Source of the DNA: an uncultured Acetatifactor sp. | Lineage (GTDB): Bacteria; Bacillota; Clostridia; Lachnospirales; Lachnospiraceae | NCBI GenBank assembly: GCA_910584375.1 | Contig: CAJUAH010000013.1 | Span: 1-64,000 of the forward strand | Length of the DNA stretch: 64,000 nucleotides | Direction of reading: 5' to 3' | Shown: positions 16,016 through 24,109 of the stretch, piece after piece | How positions within the stretch are numbered: the first letter of the stretch is position 1 | Layout of the letters: each line of letters opens with the position of its first letter | The notes under the pieces: generated by a model | Databases searched by the model: none | The model's input: the letters and a program-made list of their open reading frames with translations, nothing else | Told to the model about the DNA's origin: nothing | Program-made: the position numbers and the translations under genes

Positions 16016-16657
16016 TCACGCCGAAACCGCGCCGGTCTTCTCCGCCGTGTCGGCTGCCTGCCCCTCCAGAATCTGCTGCCGCAGGCTGTTTTTGTGTACC
16101 ACGATACCGGAGACCATCAGCATGCCGCCGCAGATCTGCCAGGGAATCCAACAGGCGTAGAGCATATAAAGGGCGCTGGCCGCCAACAGTATATAAGTGA
16201 TCCTTGTCCTGCGCGTGTGAGGCCTGATACGAACCACCAGAGAAAAAAACAGATAGATGCTGCACAGAGCGAATACCGGCTCCGTGTGAATGGGCATCAG
16301 GCCGATCAGCACCCCAAAGGATACCGCGATCGCCTTGCCCCCTCTGCCTCTGTGGAAGAGGGAATAGGCATGTCCCAGCACCGGAGCCGCCATGATCAGA
16401 GAAAAAAGGCAGCCGCTCTCAAGCCCCAGCCGCACCGCCATATGCACCGGGATCACTCCCTTGAAAATATCGCCCAGCAGACAGAGAATCCCCACCGGTA
16501 TCCCTGCGTGCTGCATGGCGTTGGCCGTCCCCGGATTGTGATCGCTGCTGAGCTGCACGATATCCACTTTCTTGATCAGCCTGGGCAGGTAACTGCTGAA
16601 CAGAATGCTGCCGCACAGTATTCCCGCCACAATCATTATGATCTGATGCCCCCACAT
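16016..16657 (-). CDS. PlsY-like glycerol-3-phosphate acyltransferase family protein
   Basis: 213-residue multi-pass membrane protein with a divergent PlsY pattern: 'HNPGTANAMQHAGIPVG' (matching GSGNIGATN), 'LLGDIFKGVIPV' (D..KG) and 'APVLGHAYSLFHRGRGGKAIAVSFG' (GH...GGK). PlsY transfers acyl phosphate to glycerol-3-phosphate in phospholipid synthesis. The divergence in the first motif leaves open that the housekeeping PlsY is elsewhere. The start at 16657 follows the glycosyltransferase stop by 2 bases, so the pair is one unit. Confidence 0.85.
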   Translation of the reverse strand: MWGHQIIMIVAGILCGSILFSSYLPRLIKKVDIVQLSSDHNPGTANAMQHAGIPVGILCLLGDIFKGVIPVHMAVRLGLESGCLFSLIMAAPVLGHAYSLFHRGRGGKAIAVSFGVLIGLMPIHTEPVFALCSIYLFFSLVVRIRPHTRRTRITYILLAASALYMLYACWIPWQICGGMLMVSGIVVHKNSLRQQILEGQAADTAEKTGAVSA

Positions 16658-16659
16658 AC

Positions 16660-17835
16660 TCACACCTCTTTCGTCTCCTCCCCGTCCGGCTGGCTTTCCT
16701 GCCGTTTCGCCTTCCAGTCGATACTTTTCCGTATGATAAACTCGCAGATGTCCTCTGCTGCCCTGGCATTGATTACCTGATGCTGTCTCTCTGTCATCCT
16801 CCTGCACTCCTCCGGACGGGCCAGCAGTTCCATGGCCGCCTCCACCAGTTCGATTTCCGAATCCGCGCTGACAGAGATCCCATGCGCATTATAAAAAGCC
16901 TGATTGCAGTCTTCGCATCCCGGTATGGGCCTGGTATGGGCCAGAGGGATCCCCACCACCGCCGCCTCTGTGGAGGTAAGCCCGCCCGGCTTGGTGAACA
17001 GCAGATCGGACGCTGCCAGATACTGCGCCGTCTGCTCCGTATAATCCAGAATCTGAACCCTGTAGTCCTCCCGATATGCCTCCCGCAGCCGTCCTTTGAG
17101 CCTTTCATTGGAGCCGCCCAGAATATACAGCCGATCTTCCCCTTTCATATAGGGCACCGAGGCCTGCACCAGATTTTCAATCCTGCCGTAGCCCATGCTG
17201 CCGGTCATGATCAGGATGCAGCGTCCCTGCGGCGGCATACCCAGGATTCTTCTGGCCTCCTCCCGGGAGGGAAGAGCGCGAAACCGCTCGGATACCGGAA
17301 TACCCGTGGGAATCAGCTTTTCCCTGGGAATCCCCTTTTCCATATATTCCTGCAGCAGTTCCTCATGAGCTATGAAATAATAGTCCGCCTCCGTCTCCTC
17401 CGTAAACGGAATACAGGTATAGTCCGTTCCCACGAAATAAGTATGAATGTCGGGGCGGCACTCATGTTTGCGCAGCATATAAGTGAGCGCCTCCGCCGGA
17501 AAAAGATGAGGCATGACGACAGTGTCGTATCCATTGTCAACAATATAATGATACAGCTTTTCCGCATAGAGGGCGTTGGCGTAATACACCGGGGACTTGC
17601 GGCGGGAGGAGGTGATGGCCCTCCCCGCCCGGTAGGCTCCCTTGAAAACTTTCGTAGCCTTCACGGTACTCCACACATAGATCTTTTTACCGTAACTGGC
17701 TGCCTTCTCCGACGCAAATTTCAGCGCGTCCTCCATCTCGCAGGGAATCTCCCTTTTCTGAAATTGCTCCAATACCGCTCTCCCCGCGGAATTATGTCCC
17801 TCGCCCGTGCCTGTGGATAATATCAGTACTTTCAT
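16660..17835 (-). CDS. MGDG-synthase-type diacylglycerol glycosyltransferase
   Basis: 391 residues, GT28-like. The N-terminal MGDG-synthase domain begins 'MKVLILSTGTGEGHNSAGRAV' (GEGH motif), and the C-terminal part has 'ILIMTGSMGYGRIENLV', 'LFTKPGGLTSTEAAVVGIPL' (donor-binding loop) and 'PIPGCEDCN'. The family adds hexose from UDP-sugar to diacylglycerol to make membrane glycolipids (UgtP relatives). The start at 17835 has a GGGAG site; an upstream in-frame start (17859) lacks one. Coupled to a PlsY-like gene, so both act in membrane lipid synthesis. Confidence 0.9.
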   Translation of the reverse strand: MKVLILSTGTGEGHNSAGRAVLEQFQKREIPCEMEDALKFASEKAASYGKKIYVWSTVKATKVFKGAYRAGRAITSSRRKSPVYYANALYAEKLYHYIVDNGYDTVVMPHLFPAEALTYMLRKHECRPDIHTYFVGTDYTCIPFTEETEADYYFIAHEELLQEYMEKGIPREKLIPTGIPVSERFRALPSREEARRILGMPPQGRCILIMTGSMGYGRIENLVQASVPYMKGEDRLYILGGSNERLKGRLREAYREDYRVQILDYTEQTAQYLAASDLLFTKPGGLTSTEAAVVGIPLAHTRPIPGCEDCNQAFYNAHGISVSADSEIELVEAAMELLARPEECRRMTERQHQVINARAAEDICEFIIRKSIDWKAKRQESQPDGEETKEV

Positions 17836-17878
17836 ATCGGTCTCCCATGCATGCCGCAAATCATTAAGTCGTATTTAT

Positions 17879-17907
17879 AAATTAGCATGTTTTCCCCAGA
17901 ATTGCAA
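17879..17907 (-). promoter_or_regulatory. Candidate promoter of the glycolipid pair
   Basis: TTGCAA (17907-17902), 17 bases, TAATTT (17884-17879) on the minus strand, 44 bases before the ATG. Moderate match. Confidence 0.4.
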
Positions 17908-18123
17908 GACAGGAAGTGAGAACAGGTATTCCGGGATGCACGTTAGCGCAGGAATCCCAGGAATACAGGAAGATCAAGAACAGAAGTCCCAGGATACGGC
18001 ATGGCGGGATCCAATTTTACATAATACTGTTGACCGTTACAGTTCCAATTTTCTTTTCTGCAATATTACATGCAAAAACCGGATTCGACAGCCAAAATGA
18101 TTTTTTTGTCATATTTACGGCAT

Positions 18124-18163
18124 TGTGGAAAAATAATCCACCGTTTCCACATACTTATCCACA
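18124..18163. other. Cluster of DnaA-box-like 9-mers
   Basis: A perfect TTATCCACA (18155-18163), an inverted one-mismatch copy TGTGGAAAA (18124-18132), and two weaker ones (TAATCCACC near 18135, GTTTCCACA at 18143) lie within 40 bp of AT-rich intergenic DNA. No dnaA, dnaN or other replication gene is nearby. The rest of the 513-base gap 17836-18348 holds only the promoter above and the terminator below; a 141-codon plus-strand frame (17916-18341) there has no ribosome-binding site and no family look. Confidence 0.55.
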
Positions 18164-18296
18164 TGTACACATCTGTCATCGCCTTCCTTTAAGGCGTCAA
18201 AATTGCAAAAATCTTATGTCATTTTTACCGATCCTGAGAAATCCAAACGCACATTTGGTTTACATAATATCAAAAGGCCTCGGGATCTCAGAGCGC

Positions 18297-18340
18297 AAAA
18301 AAAGAGAATCCGTTTACCATTTTCAAGGATTCTCTTTTTA
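18297..18340. terminator. Bidirectional terminator after helicase gene
   Basis: AAAGAGAATCC/GGATTCTCTTTTT stem-loop with A-run and T-run on its two sides, just past the helicase stop. Confidence 0.85.
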
Positions 18341-18348
18341 ATATCTTA

Positions 18349-20862
18349 TTATAGCCAGGAGTCCCAGAATCGCTCCACCCGTTTTGCGATACTGTTAAGG
18401 CTCACCTGTTCATAATTGGCCCATTCTCGGGGGAACATACGCAGATAGGCATACTGCAAAAACCGCTCGTCCAGCAGAGCCACGATCCCTACGTCCTCCA
18501 CCGTGCGTATCACCCGCCCCGCAGCCTGCAATACCTTGTTCATCCCCGGATATCGGTACGCATAGTCAAAACCGCTCTGGCCGCACGAATCAAAATACTG
18601 TTTCAACAGTTCCCTCTCATAGCACACCTGTGGAAGACCCGTTCCCACGATGACCGCGCCGATCAGACTATCCTCCTTCAGATCGATACCCTCACTGAAT
18701 ATTCCGCCCATGACGCAAAAAGCGATCAGCGTCCTCTCTTCCTCGATCTCGATCTCCATGTGGATGGACTGTTCCAGATCACAGTTCTCATTGCCCTCAA
18801 ACCGGGCCAGAAAAGCCTCCCGTTCCTCTTCCCGCATATATTCCGACTGTAGGATACATTCTTTGGTATCGTCCGCGAAGTTCTCAGCGTATATTGCGTA
18901 TATCTCCCGCATAAAGGCATAGGATGGGCAGAATACCATGTAGTTGCCATGCCGATTCTTCACGATCTCATCTATATATCCGGCAATCCGATAAAATTCT
19001 TCCTCGGAACGTCTGGTATATTTGCTGGTCACGTCCTCCGCAATAAATAACGCTCGTTTTTCCGGGTTGAATACCGAGTTCGCGTACACTTCATAGTCGG
19101 ATTCCTCGCCCCCCAGCAGGCTCTTATAATACTGGATGGGCAAAAAAGTCGCCGAAAACAGAATACTGCTGCGCCCCCGTTTCATGCACTCACGCAGATT
19201 GCCCGACGGATCCACGCAGAAAAGTTTTAACAGAAAGCTGCCGTCCTCACACAGCCTTGTATACTTAATATATTTTTCATCCAGCAGTTCGTAGATCTCC
19301 AGAAAATGAACCAGGTTAAAATAGAACTCCAGAATCTCCTCCCGCTGGGGCAGCGCGGCCTCCTCCTGTTCCTCCAGATAGGACTCGATCGTACCTTGCA
19401 GATGCGTCAGCAGGGCAATCAGCGAATCAATCTGCTGTACCACCCGGCAGTCCTCACACTCCCGTTTTAATGCCAGCATCTCCTTGTTGCAGTTCTCCAG
19501 CTGGCGGATCATGCGAGCTGCAAATCCCCGGGACACCAGCACGCTCCTGCTGCAATCGCTGTCGCTTTCCGCCGCCTTTTTCCTGCCTCCCTGGGTCTCC
19601 TGCAATTTATGCAGGCTGTTTTTCAGAGCCAGCAATTCCTCCTTGACCAGAACGGCACTGTACATCTCCCGGCCTCTTTCCAGAAGGTTGTGGGCCTCGT
19701 CGATGAGAAACAGATAGTCCCCCTTGACACCCTCCCCAAAAAAACGCTTGAGATACACATGCGGGTCAAACAGGTAATTATAGTCGCAGATAATGCCGTC
19801 CGCAAACAAACTTATATCCAGACACAGTTCAAAGGGACAGACCCTGTGTTTCCCGGCGTACCGCTCCACAACCTCCCGCCCAAAGCCTTCCTCATGGGTC
19901 AGCAGATCGTACATGGCGTCGTTGACTCTGTCATAATGTCCTTTGGCATAGGGACAATACTCGGGATTACACTCTGTCTCTTCCATAAAACAGATCTTTT
20001 CCTTGGCGGTCAGGATCACGCTCTTGAAACGCAGCCCCTTTTCCCGCAGCAGGGTAAACGTGTTCTCCGCCACCGTTCTGGTGATCGTCTTGGCCGTCAG
20101 ATAAAACAACCTTTGTCCCATACCCCGCTCCATGGCCTTGACTGCGGGAAATATCGTGGATATGGTCTTTCCCACACCCGTGGGAGCCTCCAAAAACAGC
20201 TTTTTTCCATGATAGATCGTCTGATACACATAGGACGCCAGCTCCCGCTGTCCCTCCCGGTAGGGAAAGGGGAATTCCATCTGCCGGATGGAATCGTCCC
20301 GCAGGCATTTCCATTGAAATCTGTAGTCCGACCATTTTAAATAAGAACAAAGCAGCTCGTCAAACCACTCCAGTATTTCCTTTTCGTCAAAGCAATATTG
20401 AAAATATTTGATCTCCTCCGTCTCCATATGGCAGTATGTCATCTGCACACGGATTTCCGACAGTTTCCGATCCCGCAGGTTCCGCAGAAACATGGCGGCA
20501 TAGACCTTGGCCTGGGCCAGATGCACTGGAACCGGCTCTTTCATATAAGTCAGTTCCCGGTAAGTTCCCTTGATCTCGTCCACTGTCACGCTGTCGGACC
20601 TGTCTATGATGCCGTCCGCCCTGCCCTCCAGCACCAGGCGATAGTCTTCTGCGGGATGAATATAGCGCAGACTCACCTCCGCCTGATATTCGCTGCCCAT
20701 GCGGCGCTGTATCATCCTGTGGATCCGCCCGCCCTCCTGCATGGCATGATCCGGCGAAGTATGATGCCTGTTATCAATATCGCCGCCGCGCAGAATAAAC
20801 TCTACCACCTCCCGCACGGAAACCCGAACCTCTTCCACGGATTCCTCACTGTCCTTCTTCAT
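18349..20862 (-). CDS. PD-(D/E)XK nuclease and XPD/DinG-type helicase fusion
   Basis: 837 residues. Residues 1-190 have a RecB/Cas4-like nuclease look: 'LEGRADGIIDRSDSVTVDEIKG' (acidic residue, then D.K-type E-I-K) and 'LAQAKVYAAMFL' (QxxxY). The helicase follows: Walker A 'LEAPTGVGKTISTIFP' (about 227), Cys residues 'KICFMEETECNPEYCPYAKG' consistent with an XPD iron-sulfur cluster (about 290-310), DEAH box 'LFLIDEAHNLLERG' (about 390), and motif VI-like 'LQAAGRVIRTVEDVG' near 790. It should unwind and possibly nick DNA in repair. Its upstream region has a TATACT -10 and an imperfect LexA-like 14-mer (20888-20901). Confidence 0.9.
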   Translation of the reverse strand: MKKDSEESVEEVRVSVREVVEFILRGGDIDNRHHTSPDHAMQEGGRIHRMIQRRMGSEYQAEVSLRYIHPAEDYRLVLEGRADGIIDRSDSVTVDEIKGTYRELTYMKEPVPVHLAQAKVYAAMFLRNLRDRKLSEIRVQMTYCHMETEEIKYFQYCFDEKEILEWFDELLCSYLKWSDYRFQWKCLRDDSIRQMEFPFPYREGQRELASYVYQTIYHGKKLFLEAPTGVGKTISTIFPAVKAMERGMGQRLFYLTAKTITRTVAENTFTLLREKGLRFKSVILTAKEKICFMEETECNPEYCPYAKGHYDRVNDAMYDLLTHEEGFGREVVERYAGKHRVCPFELCLDISLFADGIICDYNYLFDPHVYLKRFFGEGVKGDYLFLIDEAHNLLERGREMYSAVLVKEELLALKNSLHKLQETQGGRKKAAESDSDCSRSVLVSRGFAARMIRQLENCNKEMLALKRECEDCRVVQQIDSLIALLTHLQGTIESYLEEQEEAALPQREEILEFYFNLVHFLEIYELLDEKYIKYTRLCEDGSFLLKLFCVDPSGNLRECMKRGRSSILFSATFLPIQYYKSLLGGEESDYEVYANSVFNPEKRALFIAEDVTSKYTRRSEEEFYRIAGYIDEIVKNRHGNYMVFCPSYAFMREIYAIYAENFADDTKECILQSEYMREEEREAFLARFEGNENCDLEQSIHMEIEIEEERTLIAFCVMGGIFSEGIDLKEDSLIGAVIVGTGLPQVCYERELLKQYFDSCGQSGFDYAYRYPGMNKVLQAAGRVIRTVEDVGIVALLDERFLQYAYLRMFPREWANYEQVSLNSIAKRVERFWDSWL

Positions 20863-20887
20863 GATTCCTCACCTCCCGTCCGAGCCT

Positions 20888-20901
20888 CGCTCATATGTTC
20901 T
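20888..20901. promoter_or_regulatory. Imperfect LexA-box-like site upstream of helicase
   Basis: AGAACATATGAGCG on the minus strand matches 11 of 14 positions of CGAACATATGTTCG and follows a TATACT hexamer. Weak evidence of SOS control. Confidence 0.35.
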
Positions 20902-20956
20902 TTTTTCAGTATAGCATTTTCCGGAGCATTCCACCATATAAAATACGCGCGGGCAC

Positions 20957-21003
20957 AAAAAAACTCCCCGGCGCGGGCCAAAAGCTGCCCTGGGGAGTTT
21001 TTC
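20957..21003. terminator. Bidirectional terminator between hpr-like and helicase genes
   Basis: AAACTCCCC...GGGGAGTTT stem with A7 on the left and T5 on the right. On the minus strand it ends the HPr-like gene. Confidence 0.85.
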
Positions 21004-21030
21004 TCTCATTTGTCTGCCGACGCCGGGACA

Positions 21031-21255
21031 CTAGCAGGCCACTGCCATGCTGCCCAGCATATCCTCCAGCTCCTTGTTGTATCCCTCATAGGATACTTCC
21101 AGAGCCTTGGAAAAATCCAGCCCGTATACGCCAAGAAATGATTTGGCATCCACTATATATCGGTTATAATAGATGTCAATATCAAAATCACATCTGGACG
21201 TCACGCTGACGAACTTCTGTACCTGATCCTGTGTAAGTCTGATCTGCCTTACCAT
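21031..21255 (-). CDS. HPr-like protein lacking the active-site histidine
   Basis: 74 residues with the HPr fold pattern: 'VQKFVSVTSRCDFDIDIYYNRYIVDAKSFLGVYGLDFSKALEVSYEG' aligns with the middle and end of PTS HPr, including the Ser of the regulatory site (DAKSFLGV). The N-terminal His-Ala-Arg-Pro segment is absent (TQDQVQKF instead), so it cannot accept phosphate from enzyme I. Similar short His-less HPr proteins are found in Clostridia, with unknown role; a regulatory function through the Ser is inference. Start at 21255 chosen for its AAGGAAGG site. Confidence 0.78.
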   Translation of the reverse strand: MVRQIRLTQDQVQKFVSVTSRCDFDIDIYYNRYIVDAKSFLGVYGLDFSKALEVSYEGYNKELEDMLGSMAVAC

Positions 21256-21427
21256 ATTGCATCCTTCCTTTCTCAAAACAGCCCGCGCACCTTATCGGAC
21301 ATCCCTGTAACGGACGTCCCGTTTCCTGTACACGGAAAGACCACATGCACGTCGCCAATACCGCTCCACACGAAAAAGGAAACCGTTTTCATGTTGGATA
21401 TACAATACAATATGCGGCTCTAAAAGT

Positions 21428-21449
21428 AAATTGTCGATTTTAACAATTT
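21428..21449 (-). terminator. Weak AT-rich terminator after the repair pair
   Basis: AAATTGT/ACAATTT stem and an ACTTTTAG tail on the minus strand directly at the stop of the downstream gene. Low stability. Confidence 0.4.
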
Positions 21450-22219
21450 TAAGAAGATTTGGAAAATTCTATTGTGTATTTTTGGAAACGCTTGGGCATC
21501 ATCTGGTTCTGAAGTCCTATATTTCTGCGCTCCCTGATGGCTATCTTATGGCAGAACCAGCAAAAGAGTTCCTCGTAGGCCATCTCTTGGGCTGAGTACC
21601 CTGATCTTTCCAGCGCCGCAAGCAGTTCCCGGCTGTCTGTCAGATACCATTCTCCGCCTGCAGGGTGAACGCCCAGCACATCTCTGCCTATGTCCCTTAT
21701 GGCGAAATCTTCCTGGGGAAAACGATCCGCGAAATGTACCATCAGATAAGGCAACACCTGATTCTTGAACTGATTCTCCGCATACAGGATCCCCCGCCGC
21801 AGCTCCCGAAACCGCAAAAACTCCCGTAGCTGTGAATATTCTCTCCCGGCCTTCTGCGCCAGGCGAAAGGTTTGCAGCACTCGGCTGTCCGTCTGATGAT
21901 CCAGCAGATGTCCCGGCAAAGGCCGGGTTCGCAGTCCATAGACCACCGTCTGATAAACGGCCTGCGCCTTTTCCGGGTCAGGCGTAGTCAGGGCCATGCA
22001 CAGGGACTGATAATCCTCCTGTCCAAAGCGCCTGCGCAGCGTGCGCAGCACTTTCTCCGCGCGCTCCGGGTCTGTCTCCACCGGTATATATTCTCCGAAC
22101 AGCATCAGCTCCCTGTCCACCCGGATCCATGTATCCTGATGCTGCGCATGCTCCTCATACGCCCGGTATATGGCCGTGCCGACCCCCTCCAGGCTGTCCT
22201 CACACTGATAGACCCGCAT
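21449..22219 (-). CDS. Radical-SAM-linked putative DNA repair protein (TIGR03915 type)
   Basis: 256 residues beginning MRVYQCEDSLEGVGTAIYRAYE, matching the family that is always encoded beside the TIGR03916 radical SAM protein. Central 'FLRFRELRRGILYAE' and C-terminal 'YEELFCWFCHKIAIRERRN...PKRF' are its typical stretches. Members are predicted partners in repair or modification of DNA, with no proven chemistry that I know of. It starts 33 bases after the radical SAM gene with a GGAGGG site and so shares its SOS-type promoter. Confidence 0.87.
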   Translation of the reverse strand: MRVYQCEDSLEGVGTAIYRAYEEHAQHQDTWIRVDRELMLFGEYIPVETDPERAEKVLRTLRRRFGQEDYQSLCMALTTPDPEKAQAVYQTVVYGLRTRPLPGHLLDHQTDSRVLQTFRLAQKAGREYSQLREFLRFRELRRGILYAENQFKNQVLPYLMVHFADRFPQEDFAIRDIGRDVLGVHPAGGEWYLTDSRELLAALERSGYSAQEMAYEELFCWFCHKIAIRERRNIGLQNQMMPKRFQKYTIEFSKSS

Positions 22220-22252
22220 CTCTTCCCTCCATATACGCCGTGCCGCATCAGT

Positions 22253-23686
22253 CTACAGCTGCCCTGAAACCGCCCTGAAAACCGTGTCCGGTTCCGGCCG
22301 CAGACTGTAGTGTCCGTCGTCAAACAGGCTCATCTGCTGAAAAGTCATGCCGTCGCTTCCAAACTGCTCCCGATCCTTTCCGCTGGTCAGATTCCGCACG
22401 ATATAATCCTCCTCCAGTCTGGTAGGATACATCATCTTTCCGCCGCAGGTGATAAAATACAGCGCTCTCTTCAATACTACGCCGATCCGCCGCAGATCTT
22501 CAAAACGCAGCCGGGCGCTGCGGCGGGCCGCCACGATCCGTTTCGCGCTCTTCACACCGATCCCCGGTACACGCAGCAACCGCTCATAGGGAGCCCGGTT
22601 GATCTCCACCGGGAACTGCTCCAGATGCCGCACGGCCCAATCCTCTTTTGGATCCAGCATGACATTGAAGAAAGGGCGGCTCTCCTCCAACAGCTCACTG
22701 GCCTGAAACCCGTAAAAGCGCAGCAGCCAGTCCGCCTGATAGAGCCGGTGCTCCCTCTGCAGCGGCGGACCGCCGGGCAGAGCGGGAAGAGCCTTGTCCT
22801 CATTGACCCGGACAAAGGCCGAATAAAACACTCTTTTCAGTTCAAACTTCTGATACAGGCTTTCCGCCACATGCAGGATCTGATAATCGCTTTCCCCGGT
22901 AGCGCCTATGATCATCTGCGTGGCCTGGCCCCCCTCCACAAAGCCGGGAGCCTGGCGGTATACCGCCAGATCGTGCCGGTTAGCCTGTATCCCGTTCTGT
23001 ATCTGGCGCATAGGCGCCAGAATATTCTTCCTGTGTTTGTTGGGAGCCAGCTCCCGCAGCCCTTCCGCTGTAGGCAGCTCCAGATTCACGCTCATGCGGT
23101 CTGCCAGAAATCCCGTCATCTGGATCAGCTCCGGCGGCGCGCCGGGAATGGCTTTCACATGCACATATCCGTTGAAACGATACTGATTGCGCAGCAGATA
23201 CAGCGTCCGGTAAAGCAGTTCCATCGTTCTGGAAGGGCTTTCCACGATGCCCGAACTCAGGAACAGCCCTTCAATATAGTTGCGCCTGTAAAACTCTATC
23301 GTCAGCGTGCAGATCTCCTCCGGCGTAAAAGTGGCCCGCGGAACGTCGTTGGACCTCCTGTTGACACAGTATTTGCAGTCATAAACACACTCGTTGGTCA
23401 TCAGTATCTTGAGCAGAGAAATACATCTGCCGTCGCTGGAAAAACTGTGGCAGATTCCCGCCTTCACACAGTTTCCCAGATCCCGTCCGTTGCCCTTGCG
23501 GTCCACGCCGCTGCTGGTGCAGGCCACATCATATTTAGCGCTGTCGGTGAGTATGCCCAGTTTTTCCATCAGACTCATGGGACTGCCGTCCCGCACCGCT
23601 CCCGGCGCCAGTATCCCCACGCTGTCCGCCTCCCGGACAGGCGCCGATATATTCCCTTTTCCCCCCAACGTCTGAAACGTATCCAT
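22253..23686 (-). CDS. Putative DNA repair/modification radical SAM protein (TIGR03916 type)
   Basis: 477 residues. The radical SAM cluster motif is 'NECVYDCKYCVNRRSND' (CxxxCxxC, about 114-121). The C-terminal part has a helix-hairpin-helix 'LLRVPGIGVKSAKRIVAARR' (about 370-390), typical of DNA binding. The two features together define this family, which sits beside TIGR03915 proteins and is thought to act on DNA, perhaps with uracil-DNA glycosylase-like partners. An intact LexA-type box in the promoter gives sequence-based support for a DNA-damage role. Confidence 0.9.
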   Translation of the reverse strand: MDTFQTLGGKGNISAPVREADSVGILAPGAVRDGSPMSLMEKLGILTDSAKYDVACTSSGVDRKGNGRDLGNCVKAGICHSFSSDGRCISLLKILMTNECVYDCKYCVNRRSNDVPRATFTPEEICTLTIEFYRRNYIEGLFLSSGIVESPSRTMELLYRTLYLLRNQYRFNGYVHVKAIPGAPPELIQMTGFLADRMSVNLELPTAEGLRELAPNKHRKNILAPMRQIQNGIQANRHDLAVYRQAPGFVEGGQATQMIIGATGESDYQILHVAESLYQKFELKRVFYSAFVRVNEDKALPALPGGPPLQREHRLYQADWLLRFYGFQASELLEESRPFFNVMLDPKEDWAVRHLEQFPVEINRAPYERLLRVPGIGVKSAKRIVAARRSARLRFEDLRRIGVVLKRALYFITCGGKMMYPTRLEEDYIVRNLTSGKDREQFGSDGMTFQQMSLFDDGHYSLRPEPDTVFRAVSGQL

Positions 23687-23714
23687 AAAGCCCGCTCCTT
23701 ACCAGCATATTTCA

Positions 23715-23728
23715 CGAACATCTGTTCG
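23715..23728. promoter_or_regulatory. LexA/SOS box of the radical SAM operon
   Basis: CGAACATCTGTTCG, a perfect match to the Gram-positive SOS consensus CGAAC-N4-GTTCG, just downstream of the -10 and 29 bases before the start codon. A second half-like GAACATATGT lies in the promoter spacer. Confidence 0.85.
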
Positions 23729-23733
23729 GTATT

Positions 23734-23762
23734 AATATAGCACATATGTTCTGGTATTTCAA
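23734..23762 (-). promoter_or_regulatory. Promoter of the radical SAM operon
   Basis: TTGAAA (23762-23757), 17 bases, TATATT (23739-23734) on the minus strand, with the SOS box covering the expected transcription start. Confidence 0.8.
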
Positions 23763-23806
23763 GTGGGAATTTATATAAAGTTTAGAATAATTTTCCATTT
23801 GCGCGC

Positions 23807-24072
23807 TTGTCGCTCATAAAAAGCTGTGATATATTTGTGATACGGGAAAACCATAGAGCCCAAGGCGGCTTTACCCTCCGATACTTTGGAGGGTGTAAAA
23901 GCCCTCCGGACGAGAACGATCTTCAAGGAAAAAAAGAAATAGCCGCCAACTATCCCAAGTAGTTGACGGCTGGCCCTTTTAGGAGGGTCTAAGCTACAAT
24001 ATCGGGGTAGAGCCGCCTCTATGGCTTTCCCCTTTATATAATGAATATAGCACATCCTCGCATATTACGCAA
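23807..24072. ncRNA. Face-to-face small-RNA element (convergent antisense pair)
   Basis: Two promoters point at each other: plus TTGTCG-N17-TATATT (23807-23835) and minus TTGCGT-N17-TATATT (24072-24044). Both initial transcribed regions carry a related leader, GGGAAA(A/G)CCATAGAG...GGCGGCT(T/C)TACC..CCGATA (23844-23883 on plus, 24032-24000 on minus). They meet at a strong hairpin (23942-23970). Predicted RNAs are about 110-140 nt and overlap at their 3' ends. A 94-codon minus-strand frame (23771-24055) spans the element but has no ribosome-binding site. The layout resembles type I toxin-antitoxin or other convergent antisense RNA pairs. This fills most of the gap 23687-24109. Confidence 0.6.
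23926..23970 (-). terminator. Terminator of the minus-strand small RNA
   Basis: GCCGTCAACTA/TAGTTGGCGGC stem (11 bp, one G-U on the minus strand but a C-A mismatch on the plus) followed by TATTTCTTTTTTT. The strand asymmetry shows it evolved as a minus-strand terminator. Confidence 0.75.
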
Positions 24073-24109
24073 GCCCCTTTATTCCCTCCTCTTAACATTT
24101 TGATCTAAC

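Noticed and set aside
18124..18163. Chromosomal origin of replication
   Set aside because: No dnaA, dnaN or gyrase genes and only one perfect box.
17916..18341. 141-codon plus-strand frame in the intergenic gap
   Set aside because: Starts without a ribosome-binding site, low-complexity composition, overlaps a terminator.
23771..24055. 94-codon minus-strand frame inside the small-RNA element
   Set aside because: No ribosome-binding site, and it runs through a terminator hairpin and the opposing promoter.
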